Source: JBBDMW01 sp040878005 (GTDB lineage Bacteria; Chloroflexota; Dehalococcoidia; Lucifugimonadales; Lucifugimonadaceae). Taken from it: a DNA stretch of 63,538 bases. The notes below the pieces were generated by a model. That model did no database searches and was not told the origin of the DNA. It was given only the letters and a program-made list of their open reading frames with translations. Position 1 is the stretch's first letter. Each line of letters opens with the position of its first letter. The position numbers and the translations under genes are program-made. Where the stretch lies: assembly GCA_040878005.1 (NCBI GenBank), contig JBBDMW010000047.1:1-63538 (forward strand), given 5' to 3'. This document shows, piece by piece, positions 51,702 through 60,039 of the stretch.

Positions 51702-52079
51702 TTATTTCTCCGTTTCCTGTTGAGTTTCACCAGTGCCGCTCGCTCCGGGCCTTCCGGTGAGGGTTTGTGCTGCCTCGGCAATTACGCCTGGCGTGAGCTG
51801 AAGAGCGAAGGGAGTCACCTCGTAGTACTTCATCGCCTTCCCGTCATCTGACAACTCAAGACTGCCTGACACGAGACCCGCCGCTTCAAGCTGCTTCAGG
51901 TGCATGTGGATGAGCGGACGGCTCAGCCCTATCTCCCGGGCTATCTGGCTCACGTAATTCCGCTCTCCTGTGAGCACCGCAAGAATGCGAAGCCGGTGCT
52001 GATTCGCCAGGGCCGACAACACCTGGAGAAGCCGGTCTCCCGACAAGTTCTTGAGGCTCCGTACTGAGTTACCTTTCAT
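51702..52079 (-). CDS. ArsR/winged-helix transcriptional regulator
   Basis: 125 residues. A winged helix-turn-helix spans ~15-90 (LLQVLSALANQHRLRILAVL, IAREIGLSRPLIHMHLKQLE, AAGLVSGSLELSDDGKAMKY). No cysteine metal site of ArsR/SmtB type is present, so the inducer is not obvious. The C-terminal ~25 residues are polar and probably disordered. Its start codon lies inside an inverted repeat and only about five bases after the predicted transcription start, so it probably represses its own operon and is translated from a nearly leaderless mRNA. Confidence 0.8.
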   Translation of the reverse strand: MKGNSVRSLKNLSGDRLLQVLSALANQHRLRILAVLTGERNYVSQIAREIGLSRPLIHMHLKQLEAAGLVSGSLELSDDGKAMKYYEVTPFALQLTPGVIAEAAQTLTGRPGASGTGETQQETEK

Positions 52080-52119
52080 ATGTCAGTATTTTATTACATA
52101 TGACATATATGTTTGTCAA
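52076..52119 (-). promoter_or_regulatory. promoter with overlapping palindromic operators
   Basis: On the minus strand TTGACA (52119-52114), 17-base spacer, TAATAA (52096-52091). Inside the spacer is the perfect palindrome ACATATATGT (52103-52112). A second inverted repeat, TCATATGT (52076-52083) and ACATATGA (52096-52103), spans the -10 and the start codon. The arrangement fits autorepression by the ArsR-like protein. Confidence 0.7.
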
Positions 52120-52222
52120 GTGCATAATCTGATCCAGTGTCGGCACCACCCTCTGCCCACAGGCTTCGGCACGCCCAATGCTTTTTCGTCGCCTGGGGCA
52201 GGGCTATCAGAATTACCGCGGG

Positions 52223-52256
52223 TCGTTTCGGCGGCCCGTGGACTGCCGCGAAACGA
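52223..52256. other. hairpin in the leader of the dehydrogenase gene
   Basis: TCGTTTC and GAAACGA (7 bp) continue into GCGG/CCGC with one bulged G, around an 11-base loop. No T-run follows. It may be a control structure or a dispersed element; the rest of 52120-52367 shows nothing recognisable except the ribosome site GAGGAG before ATG 52368. Confidence 0.35.
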
Positions 52257-52367
52257 GCCAAGCTCCCCAGCCACAAAGGCGCAAAGCATGAATGAGCGGC
52301 CTCAGTACACCCATCTGGCACCTCGTTTTGTTAATGTGCAGCGCACACAGTTGTTGAGGAGATTGCG

Positions 52368-53480
52368 ATGACTTCAGGCCTGGTGGCGCTGCACGATGGC
52401 ACAGACTCCATGCAGATCTCAGAGGCGCAGGTTCCGGAGGCGACTCCGGGGAGCGTTGTGCTGCGGGTGCGGGCGGCCGGCGTCTGCGGGTCTGACCTGT
52501 ACTACTACGGCGTACGGACAGAGCCAGAGTCGTACCCCGGTGGGCATGAGGTAGCAGCAGAAGTCATCGCAGTTGGTCAGGGCGTCGACAGTCTGAGCGT
52601 GGGCGACCGCGTCACTCCTGAGATGGTCGGCCTGGTTCGCGCCTGCATGAAGTGCTGGTTCTGCCGCTCCGGCAACTATGTGAAGTGCGAGCGCCAGGTT
52701 CCGCGCCCCGGCGGCGGCTTTGCACAGCACATGAAGGCGCCCGCCCATGCCTGCTTCAAGTTCCCGGATACGATGACATGGCAGGAAGGGGCCATGATTG
52801 AGCCTCTGGCTGTGTCACTGCACGGTGTAAGGCGCGCTGCGGTCCAGGCGTACGAAACGGCCGTGGTGCTGGGCTCGGGAACAATCGGCTTGATGGCCGT
52901 TGCCGCGCTGCGAGCAATGGGAACCCGGCGGATCATCGCCACAGCGCGCCACTCTCACCAGGCCCGGATGGCTGAACGGCTTGGCGCTGAAATCGTGGTG
53001 CAGGCTGAAGATGAGCAGCCTTGGCTGGACGCCGCTGGCATGGCGCACGACCGCATGTCTGACAGTGCTATTCCATCGGCCGGCAGCCCGTTGTGGGATA
53101 CGATTGCCAATCTCACCGAAGGGCGTGGCGCAGACGTGGTGTTCGAATGCGTCGGAGGCACCAGCGGCGGGTCGCTCAACCAGGCCATCGCCATCTCCCG
53201 CAAGGGCGGCCGGGTGGTGAGCGTGGGCGCTCCGAAGGTCCTTGTGCCGGTGAACGTGATCATCATGCTCCGGCGTGAGCTATCGCTGATCCTCTCCCAC
53301 TGCTATTCAGTCATCGATGGCCGCCACGACTATGAGGTGGCGATTGACATGATTGCCTCGGGATCTGCTCCGGTGGCCGAGCTGGTGACGCATACCTACC
53401 CGCTGGCAGACATCAACAAGGCGTTTGAATGTGCGCAGTCCAAGGAGTCAGGAAGCCTGAAGGTGCAGGTGTTGCCCTGA
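52368..53480 (+). CDS. zinc-dependent MDR-type alcohol/polyol dehydrogenase
   Basis: 370 residues of the medium-chain dehydrogenase superfamily. The catalytic zinc site is Cys (AAGVCGSDLYYYG) and GGHE; structural-zinc cysteines are in CMKCWFCRSGNYVKC; the NAD(P) fold has VVLGSGTIGLMAVAALRAMG. Closest in style to sorbitol/threonine/L-iditol dehydrogenases. Start ATG follows GAGGAG. Substrate is not known. An insertion (MAHDRMSDSAIPSAGSPLW) separates the Rossmann strands. Confidence 0.85.
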   Translation: MTSGLVALHDGTDSMQISEAQVPEATPGSVVLRVRAAGVCGSDLYYYGVRTEPESYPGGHEVAAEVIAVGQGVDSLSVGDRVTPEMVGLVRACMKCWFCRSGNYVKCERQVPRPGGGFAQHMKAPAHACFKFPDTMTWQEGAMIEPLAVSLHGVRRAAVQAYETAVVLGSGTIGLMAVAALRAMGTRRIIATARHSHQARMAERLGAEIVVQAEDEQPWLDAAGMAHDRMSDSAIPSAGSPLWDTIANLTEGRGADVVFECVGGTSGGSLNQAIAISRKGGRVVSVGAPKVLVPVNVIIMLRRELSLILSHCYSVIDGRHDYEVAIDMIASGSAPVAELVTHTYPLADINKAFECAQSKESGSLKVQVLP

Positions 53481-53506
53481 CCTTCTGGCGATAGGAGTAC
53501 GGTCCG

Positions 53507-54415
53507 CTACCAGCCCGCGGCGTCCAGCACACGGCCGGCGACCACGGATAGCTGTCGTCTCATTCTTGGATCACGAGCCGCCGGCGCAGTGGCGACGGCG
53601 TGGTCGAGCGCCCTGTGGCACCCGGACGGGCAGGCCGCCAGGTTCCCGGCAAGCCGCGGCACGGCGGACTTGATCAACGCCCTGGCGTGGTCACCGTTCT
53701 CACGCAGGACCTCCAGGATCGCACCGGCAGTCACGGCATCGTGGTCGGGGCGCCAGCAGTCGTAATCCGTGACCATGGCCACCGTGGAGTAGCAGATTTC
53801 AGCTTCACGGGCCAGCTTCGCCTCCGGCATGTTCGTCATGCCAATCACATCGCAGCCCCAGCTTCGATAAAGCTCAGACTCTGCCCTGGTGGAAAACTGC
53901 GGTCCCTCCATCACGATGTACGTCCCGCCGCGCACCATGCGTATGTCTGCTTCCCGGCCTGCCGCCTCAATCTCGTCACCAGACGATGCGCACACAGGGT
54001 CGGCCATGCTCACATGTGCCACAAACCCGGGGCCGAAGAAGCTCTTGTCCCTGGCAAACGTGCGGTCTATGTACTGGTCCACCAGCATGAACATGCCAGG
54101 CTCGTGCTCTTCCTTGAGCGAGCCCACAGCGCTGAACGATAGTATCCGGGCGACACCCGCCCGCTTCATGGCCTCTATGTTTGCCCGGTAGTTGATCTGC
54201 GTGGGCGGAATACGGTGCCCGCGCCCGTGCCGCGGCAAAAATACGAGCCGTGTGCCGTCAAGCTCGCCGATGAGCAGATCATCCGACGGCGCCCCAAATG
54301 AAGACTCGATGCGCACCCACTGTGCTTTCTCGAACCCTTCGATTTCGTACAGCCCGGTGCCGCCAATGATCCCGATGGCTGGGGGGCTGGATGTCCTGGC
54401 GCTGGCGTCTGTCAC
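53507..54415 (-). CDS. mtnP: S-methyl-5'-thioadenosine phosphorylase
   Basis: About 302 residues. Cleaves MTA, a by-product of polyamine synthesis, to adenine and 5-methylthioribose-1-phosphate. IGIIGGTGLYEIEGF, FLPRHGRGHRIPPTQINYRA, RGGTYIVMEGPQFSTRAESE and GMTNMPEAKLAREAEICYST are typical of the MTAP branch of purine phosphorylases. GTG 54415, eight bases after GAGG, is preferred to an ATG at 54478. Links to the SAM cycle genes at 58706-62375. Confidence 0.88.
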   Translation of the reverse strand: MTDASARTSSPPAIGIIGGTGLYEIEGFEKAQWVRIESSFGAPSDDLLIGELDGTRLVFLPRHGRGHRIPPTQINYRANIEAMKRAGVARILSFSAVGSLKEEHEPGMFMLVDQYIDRTFARDKSFFGPGFVAHVSMADPVCASSGDEIEAAGREADIRMVRGGTYIVMEGPQFSTRAESELYRSWGCDVIGMTNMPEAKLAREAEICYSTVAMVTDYDCWRPDHDAVTAGAILEVLRENGDHARALIKSAVPRLAGNLAACPSGCHRALDHAVATAPAARDPRMRRQLSVVAGRVLDAAGW

Positions 54416-54854
54416 TGTGGATTCCTCATCGTTCAACGTGGGTCTACTCGTGGGCAGCTTTGGAAGCGTCCGCGGCACGAACTACATTGTCACATGTGGA
54501 TGAGGATGTGCAGATGTGACGGCGTGCATTCAGCAACGCGCCGCTATCTTCTTCGGAAGATGCGGTTCCGCTGGCTGAGGCCAAACAGGCCAGCCCGTGC
54601 GCCCAACATGGCAAGGTCGTGAGGCGCGCCATCAGGCTGTGGATAGTAATACGCACAGAAAATACAACGAACTCATCAGTCCATCGTCTCGTACAACTGA
54701 CCAGGCTGATTGCAGAACGTCCCAGCACAGGCACACGGTGTGCCCACGATTGGCGTAAGAACGGTTTGGATGCACGAGGCGACGGCGGCGAGTCGGGGCT
54801 AAACTGCTGAGTTGCCAGCAACTGCCGAAATATAACCAAACCGTTACTTTTTCT
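54416..54854. other. intergenic region between mtnP and tRNA-Leu
   Basis: No gene is supported on either strand. It contains an inverted repeat GTCACAT (54489-54495) and ATGTGAC (54514-54520) 75-105 bases upstream of mtnP that might be an operator. Nothing else is recognised. Confidence 0.4.
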
Positions 54855-54942
54855 GCCGGGGTGGCGGAACGGTAGACGCAGCGGGCTTAAACCCCGCGTC
54901 CCGTAACAGGGAGTGTGGGTTCGAATCCCACCCCCGGCACCA
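54855..54942 (+). tRNA. tRNA-Leu (anticodon TAA)
   Basis: Acceptor stem GCCGGGG pairs with CCCCGGC; anticodon loop CTTAAAC gives UAA; long variable arm (CGTCCCGTAACAGGGAGT); GGTTCGAATCC T arm; CCA encoded. Confidence 0.96.
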
Positions 54943-55068
54943 GATACGCGCCACGACTCGGACAATCGCCCGCCTCAAAGGTCATGACGTTCGCACGGGC
55001 GTGAATCCAACTCTTTTACATCCACCTGTACAAGCCGCGAATGGGGACTGCCGCTATCCCCGTAGCGG

Positions 55069-55218
55069 TTAGCAGCCTGAGTACTGGCCAAGGTCGATTG
55101 ACGAGCTGGCCTCACGCACTCTGACCCCGCAGTGAACACATATTTCGGCTCTGCGCTTGATGATCCGTCCGCAACTGGAGCAGTACATCTCATCGACGGC
55201 AGGAGTGGCAGATTGCAT
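55069..55218 (-). CDS. 49-residue zinc-ribbon protein
   Basis: MYCSSCGRIIKRRAEICVHC from residue 11 is a clear double CxxC zinc ribbon (Cys13, 16, 27, 30) of the kind that begins many TM2-domain and other membrane proteins. Here the protein ends after ~19 more residues, so it is either a stand-alone ribbon or a truncated gene. GGAG eight bases before the ATG supports expression. It is divergent from the next oxidoreductase gene. Confidence 0.65.
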   Translation of the reverse strand: MQSATPAVDEMYCSSCGRIIKRRAEICVHCGVRVREASSSIDLGQYSGC

Positions 55219-55389
55219 GAAAATTCTCCAAGGATGCGGGTGCTGGGCTGGCTATGAGATCAACGGCGCAATTATTGAACAGTCCAGGTGGAAGCGCCAG
55301 TCAGGCACTTATTCGTCGGCAACCGCCCCCAAGTATGTGTAAGCTTGCGCCGCACACAGGCGCGCGTTAACCACTATCCGGAGTTTTTC

Positions 55390-56565
55390 ATGCCCACTTC
55401 GTACACTGCCGCAATAGTTGGTTGCGGCGCCATCGCCCATGCCCACATGGAAGGCTACAAGCTGGTCGACAACATTGATGTGGTCGCCGTGGCCGACCCT
55501 CTCCCCGCCGCGCGCAGACAGTACATGAGCGAGTACGGGATACCGCAGGAATACGCCACGATTGAGGACATGCTGGAAGAGGCAAAGCCGGACATCGTAA
55601 GCGTTTGCACGTGGCACATGCTTCACCCCGCCCCGACCATCGCCGCAGCACGTGCACGCGTAAAGGGCATTATTTGTGAAAAGCCGATGGCCATTGGCAT
55701 GGGCGCGGCCGACAGCATGGTGGAGGCCTGCGAGGCCAGCGGCACAAAGCTTGTCATCAGCCACCAGCGCCGCTTCACTCCCGGGTGGGAGAGGGCCAGA
55801 GACATGATGCGAGAGGGTGCCATAGGCACACCCATCAGGGTGGACTGCAAGGTGGCCGAGGGGCTGACCAACTGGGGCACGCACGCTATTGACGGCGCAC
55901 GCTTCGTGCTGGATGACCCAGAGCCAGCCTGGGTGATGGGCGCAGTTGAGCGCCGCACTGACCGGTTTGAACGCAACACCCCTATTGAAGACGCCTGCAT
56001 GGGGTTCGTTCACATGGAGCGGGACATCCAGCTATTCATCCAGTCAGACCTCATGTTAGAAGGCGCGGATGCTGGAAAGTTCTTTATTCGCGGCACATCC
56101 GGAATGCTGGACGTGGGCGAGACGTACGTCAGGCTGTTCAATGAGAAGTCAGGCGGCTGGCAGGAGATCGACCTCAAACTCAAGGAAAAAGACCAGGCCA
56201 TAGGCGGCAACACCAATGCTGCGCAGGTGCGGGAGCTTCTCAGGTGGATAGAGGGCGGCCCAGAGCACCGAGGCTCAGGCCGTAAGGCACGCGTGACAGT
56301 CGAGATCATGATGGCCATGTACGAATCGGCACGGCAGCACAGGGTCATAAGGCTGCCCATGGAAGAGAAGGGGTACCCTCTCGAGTTGATGATCGCTGAG
56401 GGCAGGCTGCCGGTGGAAGTGCCGGGCAGATACGACATCCGGGGGTTCCTCAACCGGGAAGGCATAGACGAAGAGGCTTACGCCCGCATGCGCGCAGACG
56501 GCATGGGCCACCACCAGATCATGCGCATCCTGCACCAGGAGACAGAAGCAAAGGGGCAGGGATAA
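55390..56565 (+). CDS. Gfo/Idh/MocA family oxidoreductase
   Basis: 391 residues. The N-terminal Rossmann fold begins AAIVGCGAIAHAHMEGYKL, with ICEKPMAI (the conserved EKP) and the C-terminal alpha/beta domain with GTHAIDGARFVLDD. The last ~45 residues (RYDIRGFLNREGIDEEAYAR onward) form an extra helical tail. Such enzymes oxidise or reduce sugars and inositols with NAD(P); substrate unknown. ATG 55390 follows CCGGAG; the open frame before it has no similarity. Confidence 0.85.
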   Translation: MPTSYTAAIVGCGAIAHAHMEGYKLVDNIDVVAVADPLPAARRQYMSEYGIPQEYATIEDMLEEAKPDIVSVCTWHMLHPAPTIAAARARVKGIICEKPMAIGMGAADSMVEACEASGTKLVISHQRRFTPGWERARDMMREGAIGTPIRVDCKVAEGLTNWGTHAIDGARFVLDDPEPAWVMGAVERRTDRFERNTPIEDACMGFVHMERDIQLFIQSDLMLEGADAGKFFIRGTSGMLDVGETYVRLFNEKSGGWQEIDLKLKEKDQAIGGNTNAAQVRELLRWIEGGPEHRGSGRKARVTVEIMMAMYESARQHRVIRLPMEEKGYPLELMIAEGRLPVEVPGRYDIRGFLNREGIDEEAYARMRADGMGHHQIMRILHQETEAKGQG

Positions 56566-56731
56566 CCGTAACGCCTGCCCATCGGGGAGGCCACACGTTA
56601 TGCCAACCTTACCCACACCCTGGACCGGCGCAAATCAAACACGGCTCAGACATCCTCATTCATATACGGCAAGCTGTGCCCTGCAGTGGTGGGGCTGCGG
56701 CCAATTCATCACAAAGCAAATTCTTGATGCA

Positions 56732-57229
56732 ATGAAAGAATCGTACGTCAACGCCTTTCTCGTGCCGGTCAACACCGTCTGTGAAGAGGTGTTCGAAACG
56801 CCGGTAAAACGGGCCGAGACCGAAATCGACGTCTTCGACACGACGGCATACGACGTCACAATGGTCACCCACGTTACGGGCGGCGTTGAGGGCACCGTGG
56901 TCTACGGGTTCGATACCGACGCTGCACATGCACTGGTACGCAGGCTGGTCAGGGCAGACCATGGCGGCGGGGCGCCTGGCGACGTCTATGACCGGCAACT
57001 TATCGAATCAGCCATGACACGGCTGTCGAACAACATAGCCGGCCTGGTCGTGTTCCGTCTCCGAGAGGCAGGGTACCGGTGCGAAATCAAGCCCCACTCG
57101 GTGGTTATTGGCAAAGGCGCCGTCCTTGATCATGGCGTCGGACGGCAGTTGCGGGTAGGGTTCCGCAGCAGCAACGGCAACTTCGATGTGCGGCTACGGC
57201 TGTCGGAAACCGCTGTTGTAACTGGCTGA
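56732..57229 (+). CDS. CheX/CheC-like domain protein
   Basis: 165 residues beginning MKESYVNAFLVPVNTVCEEV, the style of CheX (YINPF...). CheC/CheX phosphatases use a [D/S]xxxExxN motif; the corresponding segment here is SAMTRLSNNIAG, with Ser93 and Asn100 kept but Arg97 instead of Glu. Dephosphorylation of CheY is therefore doubtful, and the protein may be a binding or regulatory relative. No chemotaxis gene is nearby. The 56566-56731 interval before it is empty. Confidence 0.65.
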   Translation: MKESYVNAFLVPVNTVCEEVFETPVKRAETEIDVFDTTAYDVTMVTHVTGGVEGTVVYGFDTDAAHALVRRLVRADHGGGAPGDVYDRQLIESAMTRLSNNIAGLVVFRLREAGYRCEIKPHSVVIGKGAVLDHGVGRQLRVGFRSSNGNFDVRLRLSETAVVTG

Positions 57230-57251
57230 AGCTACCCCCATAGGGCAGGCG

Positions 57252-58682
57252 CTAAACGCCAAGCAGTTCCCGCAGGCCTTTCAGCACCGCCTCCAGCGAT
57301 TTGTCGTCAGGGGTCTCTGCGTAAAGTCTCACCAGTGGCTCCGTGCCTGAAAGCCGGGCAACGGTCCACGAGCCTCCCGCCAGGTTGAAGCGCACACCGT
57401 CACGGCGGTCAGCGGACTCAACAGCCATCCCGCCGATCTTGTCCGGCTCTGACGACGCCAGCGCATCCTGTATCGCACCTCGGCGGCTATCGTCAAACTC
57501 AAGGTCTATCCGGCGGAAGGTGTGTGGCCCTGCCAGGTCATGCAGTTCGCCCAGCAGTTCGGACGGCTTCTTGCCGCTCATGACCATGGCTTCCAGGAAC
57601 AGGAGGCCGCTCAGCGATCCGTCACGCTCAGGGATGTGGCCCTGGAATGCGTAGCCGCCGCTCTCCTCTCCGCCAATCACGCAGCCCTCATCCACCATCG
57701 TCGGCCCAACAAACTTGAACCCGACCGGTGTGCGAAACACCGGGATGTTGTAAGCCTCGCCGAGGCGGTCGACCATCGAGCTCATAGTGATGGTGCAGGC
57801 CACGCCGCCAGTGAGCTTGCGGCGAGCTACAAGATGGTGGGCCAACAACGAGAACACCTCGAGCGTGCTCATGTAGTGCCCCGTCTCGTCGATTACGCCC
57901 AGCCGGTCAGCATCGCCGTCAAGGGCCAGGCCAACGTCTGCCCCTGACCTTTTTACCTCGTCAGCCAGACGCTTCAGGTTTGACTCGACAGGCTCCGGCT
58001 GCCTGATTCCGGGAAAGGCGGGGTTGAATTCACCGTTGATCTCTATGACCTCAACGTTGCCGCCCGAGAGCACCTTCGGCAGGATTCCTGCGCCGGAGCC
58101 GTACATGGCGTCCACAACGACCTTGAGGCGCTTTTCCCGGACGGGAGCAATGTCCATGACACGCCCCAACTGCTCTGCGTATGGCTGCACAGGGTCAAAC
58201 GAACGCACCCCGCTGCCCGCCCCTCCACGCTTTATCGGCTTGTCGCCCAACAGCACTGCGTCCACGTGGCTTTCGATGCGGGCAACCATCTCAGGCGGGG
58301 CGCTGCCGCCAACGCTTGACTTGACCTTGAAGCCGTTCCAGATGGCCGGGTTGTGGCTTGCAGTAATCATCACGCCCGCACCTGCACCCAGGTGGGTCAC
58401 GGCATAGCTGCACGCGGGAGTTGGAGCGGGACGGTCAGAAAGATGAGTGTCCAGGCCGTTTGCTGCCAGCACCTCCGCGGCGGCGGCGGCGAAACGATCA
58501 GACAGGAAGCGGGTATCAAACCCGGCGACCACACCCCTGGCTGCGTCCCCGGACGCGGCCATTTCCAGGGCCACTGCCTGCGCACAGGCGCGCACGTTTC
58601 CAAACGTGTAGTCCTCGGCGATAAGAGCACGCCATCCGTCAGTTCCGAAGCGGATGTTGGGCTTTGCGTCCTGTGCGGTCAT
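57252..58682 (-). CDS. phosphoglucomutase/phosphomannomutase family protein
   Basis: 476 residues, alpha-D-phosphohexomutase superfamily. The four active-site loops are present: phosphoserine loop VMITASHNPAIWNG, metal loop LALDGDADRLGV, sugar loop GGEESGGYAF and phosphate loop ARLSGTEPLVRLYAE. GEESGG fits glucose- or mannose-phosphate substrates. Follows metK by 23 bases, so likely cotranscribed. Confidence 0.9.
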   Translation of the reverse strand: MTAQDAKPNIRFGTDGWRALIAEDYTFGNVRACAQAVALEMAASGDAARGVVAGFDTRFLSDRFAAAAAEVLAANGLDTHLSDRPAPTPACSYAVTHLGAGAGVMITASHNPAIWNGFKVKSSVGGSAPPEMVARIESHVDAVLLGDKPIKRGGAGSGVRSFDPVQPYAEQLGRVMDIAPVREKRLKVVVDAMYGSGAGILPKVLSGGNVEVIEINGEFNPAFPGIRQPEPVESNLKRLADEVKRSGADVGLALDGDADRLGVIDETGHYMSTLEVFSLLAHHLVARRKLTGGVACTITMSSMVDRLGEAYNIPVFRTPVGFKFVGPTMVDEGCVIGGEESGGYAFQGHIPERDGSLSGLLFLEAMVMSGKKPSELLGELHDLAGPHTFRRIDLEFDDSRRGAIQDALASSEPDKIGGMAVESADRRDGVRFNLAGGSWTVARLSGTEPLVRLYAETPDDKSLEAVLKGLRELLGV

Positions 58683-58705
58683 TCGTCCTGCTCGATTCTG
58701 GCGGC

Positions 58706-59920
58706 TTATACGGGCACGTCTGACTTGAGAGCTTCCTTGAGGGCCTCAACCTTGTCCAGTTGCTCCCAAGGCAGGTCAAGGTCAGGTCGTCCAAAGTGTC
58801 CGTACGTCGCTGTCTGCTTGAAGATGGGGCGGCGAAGGTCCAGGCGCTTGATGATTGCGCCCGGCCGGAGGTCGAAATGCTTCGCCACCAACCTGGCTAT
58901 CTGTGAGTCAGGAATCGTGCCGGTCTTGTGCGTGTCCACCATGATTGATACAGGCTTCGCCACGCCGATGGCGTAGGAGACCTGCACCTCGGCGCGTTCC
59001 GCCAGCCCGGCAGCCACTATGTTCTTGGCCACGTGACGCGCCGCATACGCTGCCGAGCGGTCTACCTTCGTCGGGTCCTTGCCAGAGAAAGCGCCCCCGC
59101 CATGCCGGGCACTGCCCCCGTACGTGTCCACGATGATCTTGCGGCCAGTAAGGCCCGCATCGCCCACGGGACCGCCGATTACGAAGCGGCCGGAGGGGTT
59201 GATGATGTAATTGGTACGGCTGTCCAGCAGGTCCGGGGGGACCACCGAAGTTATTACCTTGTTTATCAGGTCATTCCTGATCTGGTCGTTGTCCGCATCC
59301 GGGTCATGCTGCGTGCTGATGACAATGGTGTCCACGCGGAGTGGCTTGTGGTCCCGGCTGTACTCGACTGTAACCTGGCTCTTGGAATCAGGGCGCAGGT
59401 ACGGGATCTCCTTGCTCTTGCGTGCGTCTGCCATGCGCCGTGTCAGGCGGTGGGCGAGGGCGATGGGCAAAGGCATTAGCTCCGGCGTCTCGTTGACGGC
59501 GTAGCCAATCATCATCCCCTGGTCGCCAGCTCCAACTTCCTCCGCAGCGCCGGACTCCCCCCGCACTTCAAGCGCAGTGTCAACCCCATCCTTGATGTCA
59601 GGAGACTGCTCCCCCAGGGCCACCAGTATTCCGCAGCTTTCGCAGTCGAAACCGTACTCCGGCCTGTCGTATCCAGCCTGCCTGATGGTATCCCGCACGA
59701 TACGGCGCACATCCAGGTTCGCTGTGGTCGTTATCTCGCCAAACACCAGCACAAGGCCAGTCGTGACCGAGGTCTCACAGGCAACGCGTCCCATCGGGTC
59801 CTGCGCCATAACCGCATCAAGCACAGCGTCGGAGATCTGATCGCAGAGCTTGTCTGGGTGGCCTTCTGAAACAGACTCAGAGGTCAGTAGGAACGTATCG
59901 CCGGTCAGGGTTTCAGACAT
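58706..59920 (-). CDS. metK: S-adenosylmethionine synthetase
   Basis: 404 residues, makes SAM from methionine and ATP. TSESVSEGHPDKLCDQISDA at the start, GAGDQGMMIGYA, and GGGAFSGKDPTKVDRSAAYA are the three signatures of the family. Acts just before the SAM-using reactions whose product SAH is cleaved by the next gene's enzyme (ahcY), 119 bases upstream on the same strand. Confidence 0.97.
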   Translation of the reverse strand: MSETLTGDTFLLTSESVSEGHPDKLCDQISDAVLDAVMAQDPMGRVACETSVTTGLVLVFGEITTTANLDVRRIVRDTIRQAGYDRPEYGFDCESCGILVALGEQSPDIKDGVDTALEVRGESGAAEEVGAGDQGMMIGYAVNETPELMPLPIALAHRLTRRMADARKSKEIPYLRPDSKSQVTVEYSRDHKPLRVDTIVISTQHDPDADNDQIRNDLINKVITSVVPPDLLDSRTNYIINPSGRFVIGGPVGDAGLTGRKIIVDTYGGSARHGGGAFSGKDPTKVDRSAAYAARHVAKNIVAAGLAERAEVQVSYAIGVAKPVSIMVDTHKTGTIPDSQIARLVAKHFDLRPGAIIKRLDLRRPIFKQTATYGHFGRPDLDLPWEQLDKVEALKEALKSDVPV

Positions 59921-60039
59921 TTCGTTTCCAGGTCGCTATCGGACGTTCAAGCCGGGAGATCCCAGGGTCTGCCGACACTGCGGTTTTGATGCAAACAAAG
60001 AGGACGGGCCGCACAGCCAGCCAGGTTGGCGGGGGTAGT

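Noticed and set aside
59850..60038. 62-codon plus-strand frame with a CRHCG phrase near the metK start
   Set aside because: Overlaps the metK start antisense; only one CxxC pair and no start signal, probably chance.
59921..60039. SAM or SAH riboswitch in the metK or ahcY leader
   Set aside because: No conserved riboswitch core could be recognised in this gap or at 61294-61409.
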